Of a stretch of 64,000 nucleotides of DNA, positions 16,343 to 25,176 are shown piece after piece. Location: positions 1,054,001 to 1,118,000 of the forward strand of contig CAWAKB010000005.1 in the NCBI GenBank assembly GCA_963782555.1. Reading direction: 5' to 3'. This stretch comes from Hyphomicrobium_A sp963782555. GTDB lineage: Bacteria; Pseudomonadota; Alphaproteobacteria; Rhizobiales; Hyphomicrobiaceae. Each line of letters begins with the position of its first letter. Positions within the stretch are counted from its first letter, which is position 1. The notes beneath the pieces are model-generated. The model was not told where the DNA came from and did no database searches. It saw only the letters and a program-made list of their open reading frames with translations. Position numbers and translations under genes: made by a program.

Positions 16343-16480
16343 GTCAGCCCCCGTCAATCGATTTCCCTGCAGAATCAAAAGTCTGAACCGCCTCAGTTAA
16401 TAGACGACAAAAAGAGAGCGCCGGCAGGGCTACCGACGCTCTGCTTGCAGAGGGCTAAGACGGACTAGCCTACACGAGGC

Positions 16481-16735
16481 TCAATGGCCCGCCTTCGGAT
16501 GCGTTTGAGCTGGCGCGATCGTATCCTGCTGAGGCGATGCGGATTGTGCAGTCTGGGTCGGAGCGGAAGGACCTGCTTGAGGCCGCCTGAGGTCCCGCCC
16601 CGGAGCGATCCGGGCGAGGCCGTTTTGTCCAGCCACCGTTGAAATCATTGCGTTTTCGGCAACATTTTTCGCCTTTTTCCCGTGAAACACGGGCTGTTTC
16701 ACGGTGATCGCAGCGGCTTGGATGCGATCAGACAT
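16481..16735 (-). CDS. Hypothetical protein, second gene of a two-gene unit
   Basis: An 84-residue protein whose ATG at 16735 overlaps the end of the upstream gene by 8 bases, which is the main support for it. The N-terminal half is basic, the C-terminal half is low-complexity Ala/Gln/Thr/Pro (SAPTQTAQSASPQQ). No domain is recognised. Confidence 0.45.
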   Translation of the reverse strand: MSDRIQAAAITVKQPVFHGKKAKNVAENAMISTVAGQNGLARIAPGRDLRRPQAGPSAPTQTAQSASPQQDTIAPAQTHPKAGH

Positions 16736-17114
16736 CGCTGCCGGGGCCGTCGCGCAGCGGCGGCTTCACCGCGCCCGTTGCCCACTTCAAGCGCGTCGCA
16801 ACGTGTGCCGAGGACTTGCGGATCAGGGGCTGCAACGTCGGCCACGCGTCGCCGGGGTCGTAGAGGTACCCGATGGCCTCGATTGCCTCTTCAATCAGGT
16901 GCTTGCTAATGGCCACTTGACCCATGCGCTCGAGCACTGGGCGGAACGCATCGAGAGCATCCCGTGGCGCGCCAGGGGCTTGGCAAATCTCGGCGACGAG
17001 CTCTTTGAGCCGTTCGACCGGCGAAAGCTCCGCAGCAAGGACGGGCGATGGTAGGGCGACGCAGGCGGCGAAGCCAGCGGCAGTTAGAAGTTCACGTCGA
17101 GTGCGGTCGGCCAT
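16728..17114 (-). CDS. Exported hypothetical protein with a twin-arginine-like signal
   Basis: A 128-residue protein from the ATG at 17114, preceded by GGAGGAGAG. The N-terminus, MADRTRRELLTAAGFAACVA, followed by LPSPVLAAE, is an export signal with an RR pair and an AxA-type cleavage site. The mature part is helical (VERLKELVAEICQAPGAPRD) with no recognised fold. It leads a two-gene unit with the gene at 16481. Confidence 0.6.
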   Translation of the reverse strand: MADRTRRELLTAAGFAACVALPSPVLAAELSPVERLKELVAEICQAPGAPRDALDAFRPVLERMGQVAISKHLIEEAIEAIGYLYDPGDAWPTLQPLIRKSSAHVATRLKWATGAVKPPLRDGPGSDV

Positions 17115-17448
17115 TTGGCTCTCCTCCAAGAACAAAACACTTCCCTACCCTTAGCGAGGAGACTCCATTTTTGACGCGACGCATCCGCGCCCCTTGCGAA
17201 ACGATTGCAAATCAACTAGCCATAAAAACTGTGTTCGAGCGCGACGGAGTCGCGCCCTTCCGAGTACGGCGTTCCGATGCAAGCCCCCTGCGCGCTGACG
17301 CGTAGGCCTTGATCAGATCACCGGGAGATCGACACTGGCAGGTGAGCGCCAAAAGCTCACCGCTGGGCTCGCGTGAGAGGCGCGAGTCAAGATCTGCGGA
17401 CGCGGATCGCGAAACCCCCATCGCAAACTCCGTCCGCAGGATTTATTC
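17115..17448. other. Intergenic region upstream of the capsid fragment
   Basis: About 330 bases with no gene. Several short GC-rich inverted repeats lie at 17340-17440 (for example TGCGGACGCGGAT against ATCGCAAACTCCGTCCGCA), immediately ahead of the phage capsid fragment; these may be phage-derived control sequence. Confidence 0.4.
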
Positions 17449-17913
17449 ATGTCCGAGGTTAATGTCGCGCAGCTCGCGCGCGATGTGCACAGCGCCATCT
17501 CAGATCTGCGCTCCGCCTTCGAGTCCAAAAACGAGGACACTACACGCAACATCCAGGCTTTCCTCGACAGGTACGAGGAGCACGTTGCCCAGCCGCGCGC
17601 CGCTGCCGCGGCGAACGACAGGAAGCGGATCGAGCTGCTCGAGGAGGCCGTCAGCACCGGCGCTCCGCTAGACGCGCACGGCAATCCAGACTGGTCAAAA
17701 ACCGCATTCGGCCGGGCCGATTCCACAGAGTGGAAATCTTTCATGTCCTGGCTCAGCGACGGCAAGGCGCGTGAGTTCGTGAAGGCCGAGAAAGGCTGGC
17801 GCCGCGGCGATCTCGAATTGAAGGCGTTGCGCACCGACTCGGAATCGGCCGGCGGGTATTTGGTCCCGCAGGTCATGGACAGCACGATCCGCAAGAACAT
17901 CATCGAGGTTACT
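17449..17913 (+). pseudogene. HK97-type phage major capsid protein, N-terminal fragment
   Basis: About 155 residues match the beginning of an HK97-fold capsid: a helical delta/scaffold-like region (NVAQLARDVHSAISDLRSAF), a linker, then the conserved ALRTDSESAGGYLVPQVMDS and TIRKNIIEVT that open the capsid shell domain. A plausible ribosome site (AGGA) precedes the ATG. Right after the EVT the reading frame passes without a stop into the signal peptide of an unrelated outer-membrane protein. The rest of the capsid gene is missing, so this is prophage debris at a deletion junction. Confidence 0.8.
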
Positions 17914-18724
17914 ACTCTCGCCTTTACGGCGTTGATCGCCTTGGCCGCTCCTGCGTATGCGCAGCAGCGTGACCCTTGGACCGGGTTTAGCATTGCCGTC
18001 GGTGCCGGCGCTGCAAACGTTGACTTGAGCGGCGCTTCCGCGTCGCGGATGGCTGAAACTGGCTCTCCTTGCAATAGCCCTTCTGATGCGCCGTGCGACA
18101 AGAGTTGGCTCGAGTTCACAGGGCGAGACGCCCTTTGGTGACGATGGATGGCGTGGCTTCGGGACTATGCAGGTGGGCTACGATCAGCGATTTGACAGCA
18201 TTGTTCTGGGAGCGCTGGCAGATCTAGACTTCTATCCGGGGAATGATGCGCAGGGTACAAGCACCAATTTTGACGTGAGTGCGAGAAGACAAAACTGCCC
18301 GGTCCACCAATGCGGTAATGCGACCCAAGACTACCCTGGCGAGGCTACCTCAGATACCGAGTTCGCACTCGATAAAGTCTTCAACGTGGGCGCGCGTATC
18401 GGCTATCTCGCGAATGCGAATAGCCTGCTCTATGTCTTGGGCGGCTACACGCAAGCCTGGATCAACGGCCAGACCACTTTCGCGTCAAACAGAGCGCCGA
18501 CCGCTTACGGGGCCGCAAGCATGCCTGACGTACTACAGGGCTACTTCGCCGGCGCGGGGGGCGAGTTCGGGCTTGCCCAGCATCTGAACTTTCGGGTTGA
18601 ATATCGGTTCGCTGATTACGGCACTGAACAATTGACCACAACGACCATCGTTGGGAACACAGCGACGACGGTCACAACAAGCTTGATGGCCAAATACAGT
18701 CGGTGCGCGCCGCGCTCGTCTTGA
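17914..18724 (+). pseudogene. Outer-membrane beta-barrel protein, start replaced and frameshifted
   Basis: The sequence enters within a signal peptide (LAFTALIALAAPAYAQQ) and continues as an Omp25/opacity-type barrel: GFSIAVGAGAANVDLSG, GWRGFGTMQVGYDQRFDS, NVGARIGYLANANSLLYVLG, LNFRVEYRFADYG. The native start is lost to the fusion with the capsid fragment. The frame also breaks near 18121-18125: SWLEFTG reads in frame 1 and ETPFGDDGWRG in the next, consistent with one extra base in GGGCGAG. Two lesions make a functional porin unlikely. Confidence 0.75.
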
Positions 18725-19181
18725 AGCTAGGCGCGCTCTAACCTCAGCTTGATGCGCGCCGCCCTGGCCAGACCTCGCAGGACGGCTTTGGGTCATGAGC
18801 CTCCGTCACAACAGCGCCGGGACTTAGTCCGCTCTTCCCTTATGAGCAGTCACGCAACGCAGTCACGTCGACGTCGGCGAAGGGTCAAACTCTTCCGTCC
18901 GGCGGATGTCCGCGGCACGGCCGGTCTACCGCCAACAGCCGACGAATTAGTGCGTTGCAGCGAACGGGCGAGAAGGGCCAGGACCAGACCTCGCATCCAA
19001 TTTTACTGGCGGCTTTCAGGCGGCAGTAACGATGCGACGACCAAACAATAGGTCGGCGCGCATTACGAACCAGGGTGCAACGGCGACTACACCATATGCC
19101 CCACCTTTCATGGCCCCCAGGTCACTGATCCAGCATGCTGAAGAGACGCACTCGTGCGTGTGCATGCGAGCGGTCCGGAAG
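18725..19181. other. Intergenic region
   Basis: About 450 bases between the porin remnant and the type III PKS gene. Open frames here have no ribosome sites or family resemblance. No hairpin or repeat stood out. Confidence 0.4.
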
Positions 19182-20288
19182 ATGTCGACACACGCTGAAC
19201 TTCAAGCCGCCCGACGCGCCGCATCCGCGATCGACGTCGAGATCGTTTCGGTCGCCACCGCGCTGCCGGCACACGTCACGGGGCAGCAAGAGGTCTCCGA
19301 GCGCGCGCACAAGATCTATCCGCAGTATGCACGCCTCGACGCGCTCTATACCAATACCGGCATTGAGCGGCGCTACTCGGTCGAGCCGAAAGAATGGTAC
19401 CTCCAGACGCACACCTGGGAGGAACGCACCGAGACCTATCAGCGCAACGCACTCGACCTGCTGGAGCAGGTCGCAACGCAAGCCGTGGCGGAAGCCGGGC
19501 TTAGCTTCGGCGACATCGATACCATCGTCACCAACACGATCACCGGGCTCGCGATCCCTAGTCTCGAAGCGCGCTTGATGAATCGCCTGCCCTTCCGTCC
19601 CGACGTGCAGCGGCTGCCGATCTTCGGGCTCGGCTGCGGTGGCGGCGTTGCCGGCATCGCGCGGGCAGCGCGGATGGCCCAGGCCCAGCCGGGCTCCAAC
19701 GTGCTGTTCCTCACCGTCGACCTGTGCTCGCTCTGCCTGCGCATCAACGACCCGAGCCTCACCATGTTCGTCGCCGCGGCCCTGTTCGGCGATGGCGCGG
19801 CCGGCGTTGTTCTACACAGCCCGGATGACGGCCATGCGGCGCGCGGCAAAGGCGGGGCGCCCCGTGCGCGTATCCGCGCCATGGGCGAATACTTCTGGTC
19901 GAACACCCAGCACATCATGGGCTGGGACATCAAGAACGATGGCTTCGGCATCGTACTGAGCGCGGACCTGCCCACCTTAATGCGCGAGCGGTTGGCCGAG
20001 GGGCTGTCGCCGTTTTTTGCCCGGGAGGGCCTGTCGCTGCATGACTTCGATGGCTTTCTCTTTCATCCTGGCGGCAGCAAGGTGCTGACCACGGCACAGG
20101 ATGCGCTCGGCATCTCGCGCGATAAACTACGCTACTCCTGGCAGGTCTTGAAAAACTACGGCAACATGTCGTCGGCGACTGCGTTATTCGTCCTGAAGGA
20201 AGCGCTTGTCGACCGAGCACAAGGCCGGTTTCTGATGGCGGCCTTCGGCCCCGGCTTTTCCGGCTATTTTATCGTGCTCGAACTCTGA
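19182..20288 (+). CDS. Type III polyketide synthase (chalcone/stilbene synthase-like)
   Basis: A 368-residue homodimer-type condensing enzyme, started at the ATG at 19182 (MSTHAELQAARR) with GGAAG just upstream; upstream in-frame sequence is unlike the family. The Cys-His-Asn triad is visible: Cys in FGLGCGGGVAG, His in GFLFHPGGSKVL, Asn in KNYGNMSSATALFVL. The C-terminal GFGPGFSG-type loop appears as AFGPGFSGYF. Such enzymes extend acyl-CoA starters with malonyl-CoA to give pyrones, resorcinols or phloroglucinols. It stands alone, without the methyltransferase or oxidase often found beside bacterial homologues, so the product is unknown. Confidence 0.88.
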   Translation: MSTHAELQAARRAASAIDVEIVSVATALPAHVTGQQEVSERAHKIYPQYARLDALYTNTGIERRYSVEPKEWYLQTHTWEERTETYQRNALDLLEQVATQAVAEAGLSFGDIDTIVTNTITGLAIPSLEARLMNRLPFRPDVQRLPIFGLGCGGGVAGIARAARMAQAQPGSNVLFLTVDLCSLCLRINDPSLTMFVAAALFGDGAAGVVLHSPDDGHAARGKGGAPRARIRAMGEYFWSNTQHIMGWDIKNDGFGIVLSADLPTLMRERLAEGLSPFFAREGLSLHDFDGFLFHPGGSKVLTTAQDALGISRDKLRYSWQVLKNYGNMSSATALFVLKEALVDRAQGRFLMAAFGPGFSGYFIVLEL

Positions 20289-20591
20289 GTGGCGGCATAG
20301 GTCTGGCAGACTTCCGCTCGGGGTCAAACCCGGCCATCGAGGTCCTGCGTTCGCCAGGTCAGCTTTTCCCTGAAGAGCGGTCGCGGATCACGGCAAAGGT
20401 CAGGGTCTGTGAAGGGTCATGGGCCACCGTCACGATTGCGGCTGGAGCCAGTCGGCTTCCCACTCAGCTGCAGACGAGAACCAGCCGCGAGGTCGCGTCG
20501 AGGCAGGGCCGTCGCCGGACATACGACTGTCCGTTCGTCGCTCAGGGCAAAACGGATTGTAAAACCGGTTTCGACAATACGAGCTAAGTAT
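20289..20591. other. Intergenic region between the PKS gene and a tRNA remnant
   Basis: About 300 bases; no gene or strong hairpin seen. The following stretch 20638-20871 is likewise empty. Confidence 0.4.
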
Positions 20592-20637
20592 TGGTCGGGG
20601 CAGCGGGATTCGAACTCGCGACCCCTTGCTCCCAAAG
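20592..20637 (-). other. 3' fragment of tRNA-Pro(TGG), likely attachment-site remnant
   Basis: Minus-strand sequence matches the 3' 46 bases of tRNA-Pro: TTTGGGAGCAAG (anticodon TGG and 3' anticodon stem), T-arm CGAGTTCGAATCCCG, acceptor strand CTGCCCCGA and CCA (20594-20592). The anticodon stem's 5' strand, D-arm and 5' acceptor are missing. It indicates a second integration event inside the island. Confidence 0.8.
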
Positions 20638-20871
20638 AAAGTGATCTACTCTATTTTCTCGTCAAACGCTCAATCTTACTGCGTCTTGGTTCCGATCCGT
20701 GCACTTTGCGTTCATGCGTTTCTGGGGCCAACCTGGGGCCAAGGCCGCTTCGCGTAGGTCGTAGCGCCGCCCACAGGACCATAACCAGCGCACGGACGCC
20801 CGCTCAGTTGCCACTCTGCAGTCGCCTGTCGGCTGGCCGCTGGTGTCCATTCACCGACATTGTGGCGTCGG

Positions 20872-22474
20872 TCGCTCCTATACGAGGTCGTGTGAGAACC
20901 AGCGGTTAGCATCATAGCGGGCATTGGGCGTGACCGCGCCGCCGCCTCACATCGCCCTCAGCAGCTCCCGCACTCCGACGATCGCCATCACCCGCTTCAG
21001 ATTGTAGGCCAGCACGTGCAGCGCAATCTCGGTTGCGACGTGTTTCAGCGTCTTCATCCTGAAGTGCGTCGCCCCCATCCAGGCTTTGATGCTGGCGAAT
21101 GGGTGCTCGACCGTCGATCGCCGCACGACCATCGCATCGGGGCATTGGTCTAGTCGTTGCTGTGCCCGATCAAGCACGTCCTCATGCTCCCATCGCGCGA
21201 CACGGCGTTGGGGGCTTGTCGTGCAGAGCTGCTTCAGCCTGCAGGTTCCGCACACGCTGGCCCAGTAGCTGTGCATGGTCTTGCCGTCCTTCGGGGTCGT
21301 CATGCGATAGGTGAGGTTCTCACCAGCCGGACAGACGTAGCTGTTGCTGTCGCGGTCGTAGACGAAGTCACGTCGGTCGAACCGACCTTCCGCCCGTGCA
21401 TTCGACGTCAGCGGCTTTGGCACATAGGCTTCGATGCCGACTTCCTCGCAGGCGGCAATCTTCTCGCTCTTGAAGTAGCCGCGGTCGGCCAGAACCTCGA
21501 TCTTCGCGGCGCCGAGTGCCTCTCGCGCCGTGCCGGCCATCGAGGATAGCTGCCCTCTGTCGCTGCCGACGTTGCTCACGTCGTGGGCGACGATGATATG
21601 GTTCTGCGTATCGACAGCGCTCTGCACATTGTATCCGACAACATAGGCGCTGTGGCTTTGCGAGGTCATCGCCCGCGCATCGGGGTCGGTTAGGGAGATC
21701 TGCTGCTCGCCGCTGGCGCGCATCTGCTCGTCCAAGGCGGCCAGTGACTTCAGCTTCTGCTTCAGCGTCTCGATGCCACGCGTCAGGCGCTCGACCTTCG
21801 CGGGCGGCACCGGGACGCCGGTGACCTCATGCTGTCGGTCGGCACGATCGAGCTCGGCGAGATAGCGGTCGATGGTCCCCTCGATGGCAGCCATCCTCCG
21901 CGCGAGACGGCCCTCCGTGAAGTTCTTCTCGCGATGGTTCACTGCCTTGAACTTGCTGCCGTCGATGGCGACGGAAGCGGTATCGAGAAGGTGCAGGTTG
22001 CGACACAGCGCAACGAACTGTGCGCAGACCTTGCGGATGGCAATGCCGTTGTCGCGGCCGAAGTCGGCGATCGTCTTGAAGTCCGGTGCCAAGCGTCCCG
22101 TGAGCCAGATCAGCTCCAGGTTCCGATGGCACTCGCGCTCGAGGCCGCGCGATGACTGCACCTGGTTGAGGTAGCCGTAGACGTAGATCTTCAGGAGGGT
22201 CGCCGGGTGATAGCTGGGGCGGCCGGTGTCTTCGGGAATGACGCCGTCGAAGCCGACCCCCGCGAGGTCGAGCATCTCGACGAACGCATCGATCACCCGA
22301 ACCGGGTTCTCCTCGCCGACGTAGTCCTCGATCGTGTCAGGAAGCAGCGTTGCCTGCCGCCGATCAGCACCCTCGATGAACCGCCCCATCCGATCCTCCC
22401 GCGTAGCTTCGCGGGAATCGTACAATGGTTCGGTCAAACGGCCGCGTTTTCACACAGCCTCATACAAAAGCGCT
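20872..22474 (-). mobile_element. IS1182-family insertion sequence
   Basis: Ends are imperfect inverted repeats: plus-strand TCGCTCCTATACGAGGTCGT at 20872 onward against the complement of sequence ending near 22474 (GTTTTCACACAGCCTCATAC). One transposase gene fills it. A second, truncated copy with the same right-end sequence lies at 33769. Confidence 0.75.
20947..22389 (-). CDS. IS1182-family transposase
   Basis: A 480-residue DDE transposase, apparently intact. ATG at 22389 with GGGAGGA upstream. The N-terminal domain has the family's VIDAFVEMLDL and PSYHPATLLKIYVYGYLN; the catalytic core shows VAIDGSKFKAVN (first Asp), NVGSDRGQL and EVLADRGYF (second Asp), and the Glu in STVEHPFASIKAWMG. 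A four-cysteine-like patch (VCPAGE, VCGTCRLKQLC) lies between. The last 200 residues are nearly the same as those encoded by the truncated copy at 33843. Confidence 0.92.
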   Translation of the reverse strand: MGRFIEGADRRQATLLPDTIEDYVGEENPVRVIDAFVEMLDLAGVGFDGVIPEDTGRPSYHPATLLKIYVYGYLNQVQSSRGLERECHRNLELIWLTGRLAPDFKTIADFGRDNGIAIRKVCAQFVALCRNLHLLDTASVAIDGSKFKAVNHREKNFTEGRLARRMAAIEGTIDRYLAELDRADRQHEVTGVPVPPAKVERLTRGIETLKQKLKSLAALDEQMRASGEQQISLTDPDARAMTSQSHSAYVVGYNVQSAVDTQNHIIVAHDVSNVGSDRGQLSSMAGTAREALGAAKIEVLADRGYFKSEKIAACEEVGIEAYVPKPLTSNARAEGRFDRRDFVYDRDSNSYVCPAGENLTYRMTTPKDGKTMHSYWASVCGTCRLKQLCTTSPQRRVARWEHEDVLDRAQQRLDQCPDAMVVRRSTVEHPFASIKAWMGATHFRMKTLKHVATEIALHVLAYNLKRVMAIVGVRELLRAM

Positions 22475-22663
22475 CCTCGGCACCCACTAGCAAGCGGTGG
22501 GCGCTGCGCAAGAGCACGATGTGCGGTTTGTCCCAATTCCGGAAGTCGGGCGTGCTGCGATTACCCACGCGCATGCGTCCGCCCCCCGCGGCCGCTTTAG
22601 GTGCTAGACCGGTCGAAGTGGCCGATGTGCAAACGCGCCCTAACCTGCTGCAGGTTGCCACGA

Positions 22664-23551
22664 CTAGAGTGGCCCGGCACGATGTTTTTCTTCTAGAAGA
22701 GCCACAAGCGCTCGCGAGGCCGCGCTCCGGTAGGCACCCTTTCGTTGCAAGACTGAAAGCGTCCAGGTACCAGCTGAAGGTACGAGGGGAATGGCCTTCA
22801 GGCCCGACAGTTGCCGTGCCGTGGCAGAGGGCATGACTGTCGCGATGGGCGCGTCGCGAACGATAACGATGATCGAATCGGCGGAATCAGCTTCGATGGC
22901 AATCCTCGGCCTGACGCCATGACTGCGAAAATAGCGGTCAATCGGGGCTCTTGTAATGAATGCCTGCGTCAGGAGCGCTAGATCAGAATTTCGCAGCTCC
23001 GTCGCGCGCACCTTGGTCTTGCGATACATCGGGTGGCGCTTGCCGACGACTAGGCAGAGCTCGTCATCCTGAATCGGTTCGACGTCGATCTCGTCGCTCT
23101 AGACGACGCTGAATGCCAAACCCACATCGATACGATCCTCGATCAGTGCTGCCTCAAGCGCAGCTTGCGCGAAGATATCGATGGTCACCGTGACGGTCGG
23201 ATGCCGCTCATAGAATAAATGCATCAAAGGGCCGACAAGGTGCGTCGTGAACAACGGGAGGAAGGCGACGCGCAGCCTTCCACCCAAGACATTGGCCACG
23301 TCGTGCATGGCCCGCTCCCCGGCATTGAGCTCGCGAAGGGCCCGGCGCACGTGCTCGATATAGGTCCGGCCTTGGTCGGTCGGCTTGACGAAGCGACCCG
23401 AGCGGTCAAACAGCTGGACGCCGAGCTGCAACTCGAGATCGAGGATGCGTTGCGACAAAGCCGGCTGGGAGATGTGCAACGCCGTCGCCGCGCGCGTGAA
23501 ACTCTGATGATCGGCGACCGCGAGAAGGTAGTGGGCCTGCTTCACCAGCAT
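22664..23551 (-). pseudogene. LysR-family regulator broken by one in-frame amber codon
   Basis: Residues 1-60 are a LysR helix-turn-helix (YLLAVADHQSFTRAATALHI, SQPALSQRILDLELQL). The effector domain begins GGRLRVAFLPLFTTHLVGPL and stops at a TAG at 23101-23099 right after VGLAFSVV. The same frame then resumes with SDEIDVEPIQDDELCLVVGK and runs to the expected C-terminus (RALVALLEEKHRAGPL), giving 295 codons in total. A single base change would restore a normal CynR/CbbR-size regulator. It is divergent from the metallo-hydrolase gene at 23670. Recent inactivation or a sequence error are both possible. Confidence 0.85.
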
Positions 23552-23573
23552 AACACAGAGCCTATGATGAGCA

Positions 23574-23589
23574 TAAGAATTCAGTCTTA
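23574..23589. promoter_or_regulatory. Candidate LysR-type operator
   Basis: TAAGA-N6-TCTTA lies in the 118-base divergent interval between the LysR gene and the metallo-hydrolase gene, 22 bases from the LysR start. Position and dyad symmetry fit a LysR box; binding is inferred. Confidence 0.45.
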
Positions 23590-23669
23590 GACATTATAGC
23601 GCATTTCCCTCCATTTCCTACCGGGTGTTCCGCCCCGGCCCGAGTTGGGCCATGAGTTGGAGAGATGGC

Positions 23670-24653
23670 ATGTCGGAAGGGTTTTCACGCCGCGGCATTC
23701 TGGGTCTGGGAGCAGGTCTCGGGGTCGCGCTGAGTTTGAGCAGCTTCAGCAGAGGTGCGTTTGCGGCAGCCCCAAAACTGCGGACGCAGGTGCCCTATTG
23801 GTATCGCTTCAACGTCGGCGATGCCGAGGTCACGGTCGTCTCGGACGGGTGGCAAATGCTTGGCGATCCCACGAATACATTTTTCGGTGGCCCTGAGGGA
23901 GAAGTCCGCCGCGAGTTGACGGACAACTTCATGAGCCCGACCGACATGAACATCGAATTGAACTCGTTTGTCGTCAACATGAACGGCAAGCTCATTCTGT
24001 TCGATACAGGACTGGGGACGTCTAAGATGTTTGGCCCCAAGGGCGGATTGCTGCCGAAAACTCTGGCCGAAGCCGGCATCGGGCGCGCGGACATCGATGC
24101 CATCGTCATCTCGCATGGCCATATCGACCATATCGGCGGCATCGTCGATGCAAATGGCGCTCTGATGTACCCGAATGCCCATGTCTATATGAGCAAGGTC
24201 GATTTTGACTACTGGACCGACGAAGCGCAGATGGACCTGCCTTGGAAGAAGAAATTCATCATCCACGCGCGCAAGAACCTGCTGCCGGTGCGAGAGCGTT
24301 TGACCTTCTTCAAGGATGATGAGGAATTCCTGCCAGGCGTTACCGCCATTTCAGCCCCGGGCCATACGCTAGGCCATACCATGTTCAACATTCAGTCGAA
24401 CGGCCAATCCTTCATGTTCGTGGGCGACATCTCGCATCACTCCGTGCTGCTGATCGAAAATCCGCGCATGGAATTTATCTACGATACCGATCGAAAGCTG
24501 GCGGTGAAGACGCGTATCAAAATGCTCGCCTCTCTAGCGACGAATAGGGTCCCGATCCTGGCATTCCATTTTGCTTGGCCCGGATATGGGCACTTCGTGA
24601 AAGCAGGCGATGGCTTTCGTTACCTTCCTGCGCCAATGAACTTGAACGTCTAA
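23670..24653 (+). CDS. Exported metallo-beta-lactamase-fold hydrolase
   Basis: A 327-residue protein with GGAGAG 10 bases before the ATG at 23670. The N-terminus SRRGILGLGAGLGVALSL is a twin-arginine export signal (cut near GAFAAA). The MBL fold is explicit: ISHGHIDHIGG (HxHxDH motif), SAPGHTLGHTMF (next His), FVGDISHH (bridging Asp) and a late His in LAFHFAWPGYGHF. Such periplasmic enzymes include lactonases and other esterases; the substrate is not evident. It is divergent from a broken LysR gene, its probable regulator. Confidence 0.87.
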   Translation: MSEGFSRRGILGLGAGLGVALSLSSFSRGAFAAAPKLRTQVPYWYRFNVGDAEVTVVSDGWQMLGDPTNTFFGGPEGEVRRELTDNFMSPTDMNIELNSFVVNMNGKLILFDTGLGTSKMFGPKGGLLPKTLAEAGIGRADIDAIVISHGHIDHIGGIVDANGALMYPNAHVYMSKVDFDYWTDEAQMDLPWKKKFIIHARKNLLPVRERLTFFKDDEEFLPGVTAISAPGHTLGHTMFNIQSNGQSFMFVGDISHHSVLLIENPRMEFIYDTDRKLAVKTRIKMLASLATNRVPILAFHFAWPGYGHFVKAGDGFRYLPAPMNLNV

Positions 24654-24897
24654 CGTCAGGGCGGGGTTGGCTCGGGCCATTTACGTCGGCTCTACTCGGC
24701 GTCACCCAATGCACGTTCCTGGCCCTTCGCGTCGGCGAAGGCTAATCACGATGGTTGGGCTCAAGGCGTGACCAATACTCCTGCTCAATGAAGCATAACA
24801 GCCGGATAGACACAGATCCGCATCTAGGAGGTGAGGACTGATTGTTGACACGGCAAATCTTTAGGTCAGATGCTTGGTGCAGAGCATGTGGTGCGTA

Positions 24898-25176
24898 ATG
24901 AGTGACACGATGCCAAGTGGGGAGCCTGAAACGTCCGTGGCCGAAGAAGACGCCAAGGCAATCATGCGGATGCTCGTTAGCAAGAAGGGATTCAAGGCCG
25001 GTGATAAGATGGCCAATGCCGTCGTCGTGGCCAATGTCTTTTCGCTGGGGATCGCCGGTATTCGTCAGGAAGACGCTTTGACCTTCGCAGGCGACCAAGC
25101 ATGGATTGAAAGCTGCGGCGACGGTTTTTCTTTGATGACGGAAGCTGGCTATGCGGCAGGCGGTGCGGCAGTGTGA
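24898..25176 (+). CDS. Hypothetical protein upstream of the PiT-like transporter
   Basis: 92 residues from the ATG at 24898. The N-terminus is acidic (SDTMPSGEPETSVAEEDAKA) and the middle is Ala/Val-rich (DKMANAVVVANVFSLGIAGI). Its TGA overlaps the GTG start of the transporter in GTGTGA, so the two are likely coupled, which is the best argument that it is real. No family is recognised; a transporter-associated accessory role is possible but unsupported. Confidence 0.5.
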   Translation: MSDTMPSGEPETSVAEEDAKAIMRMLVSKKGFKAGDKMANAVVVANVFSLGIAGIRQEDALTFAGDQAWIESCGDGFSLMTEAGYAAGGAAV

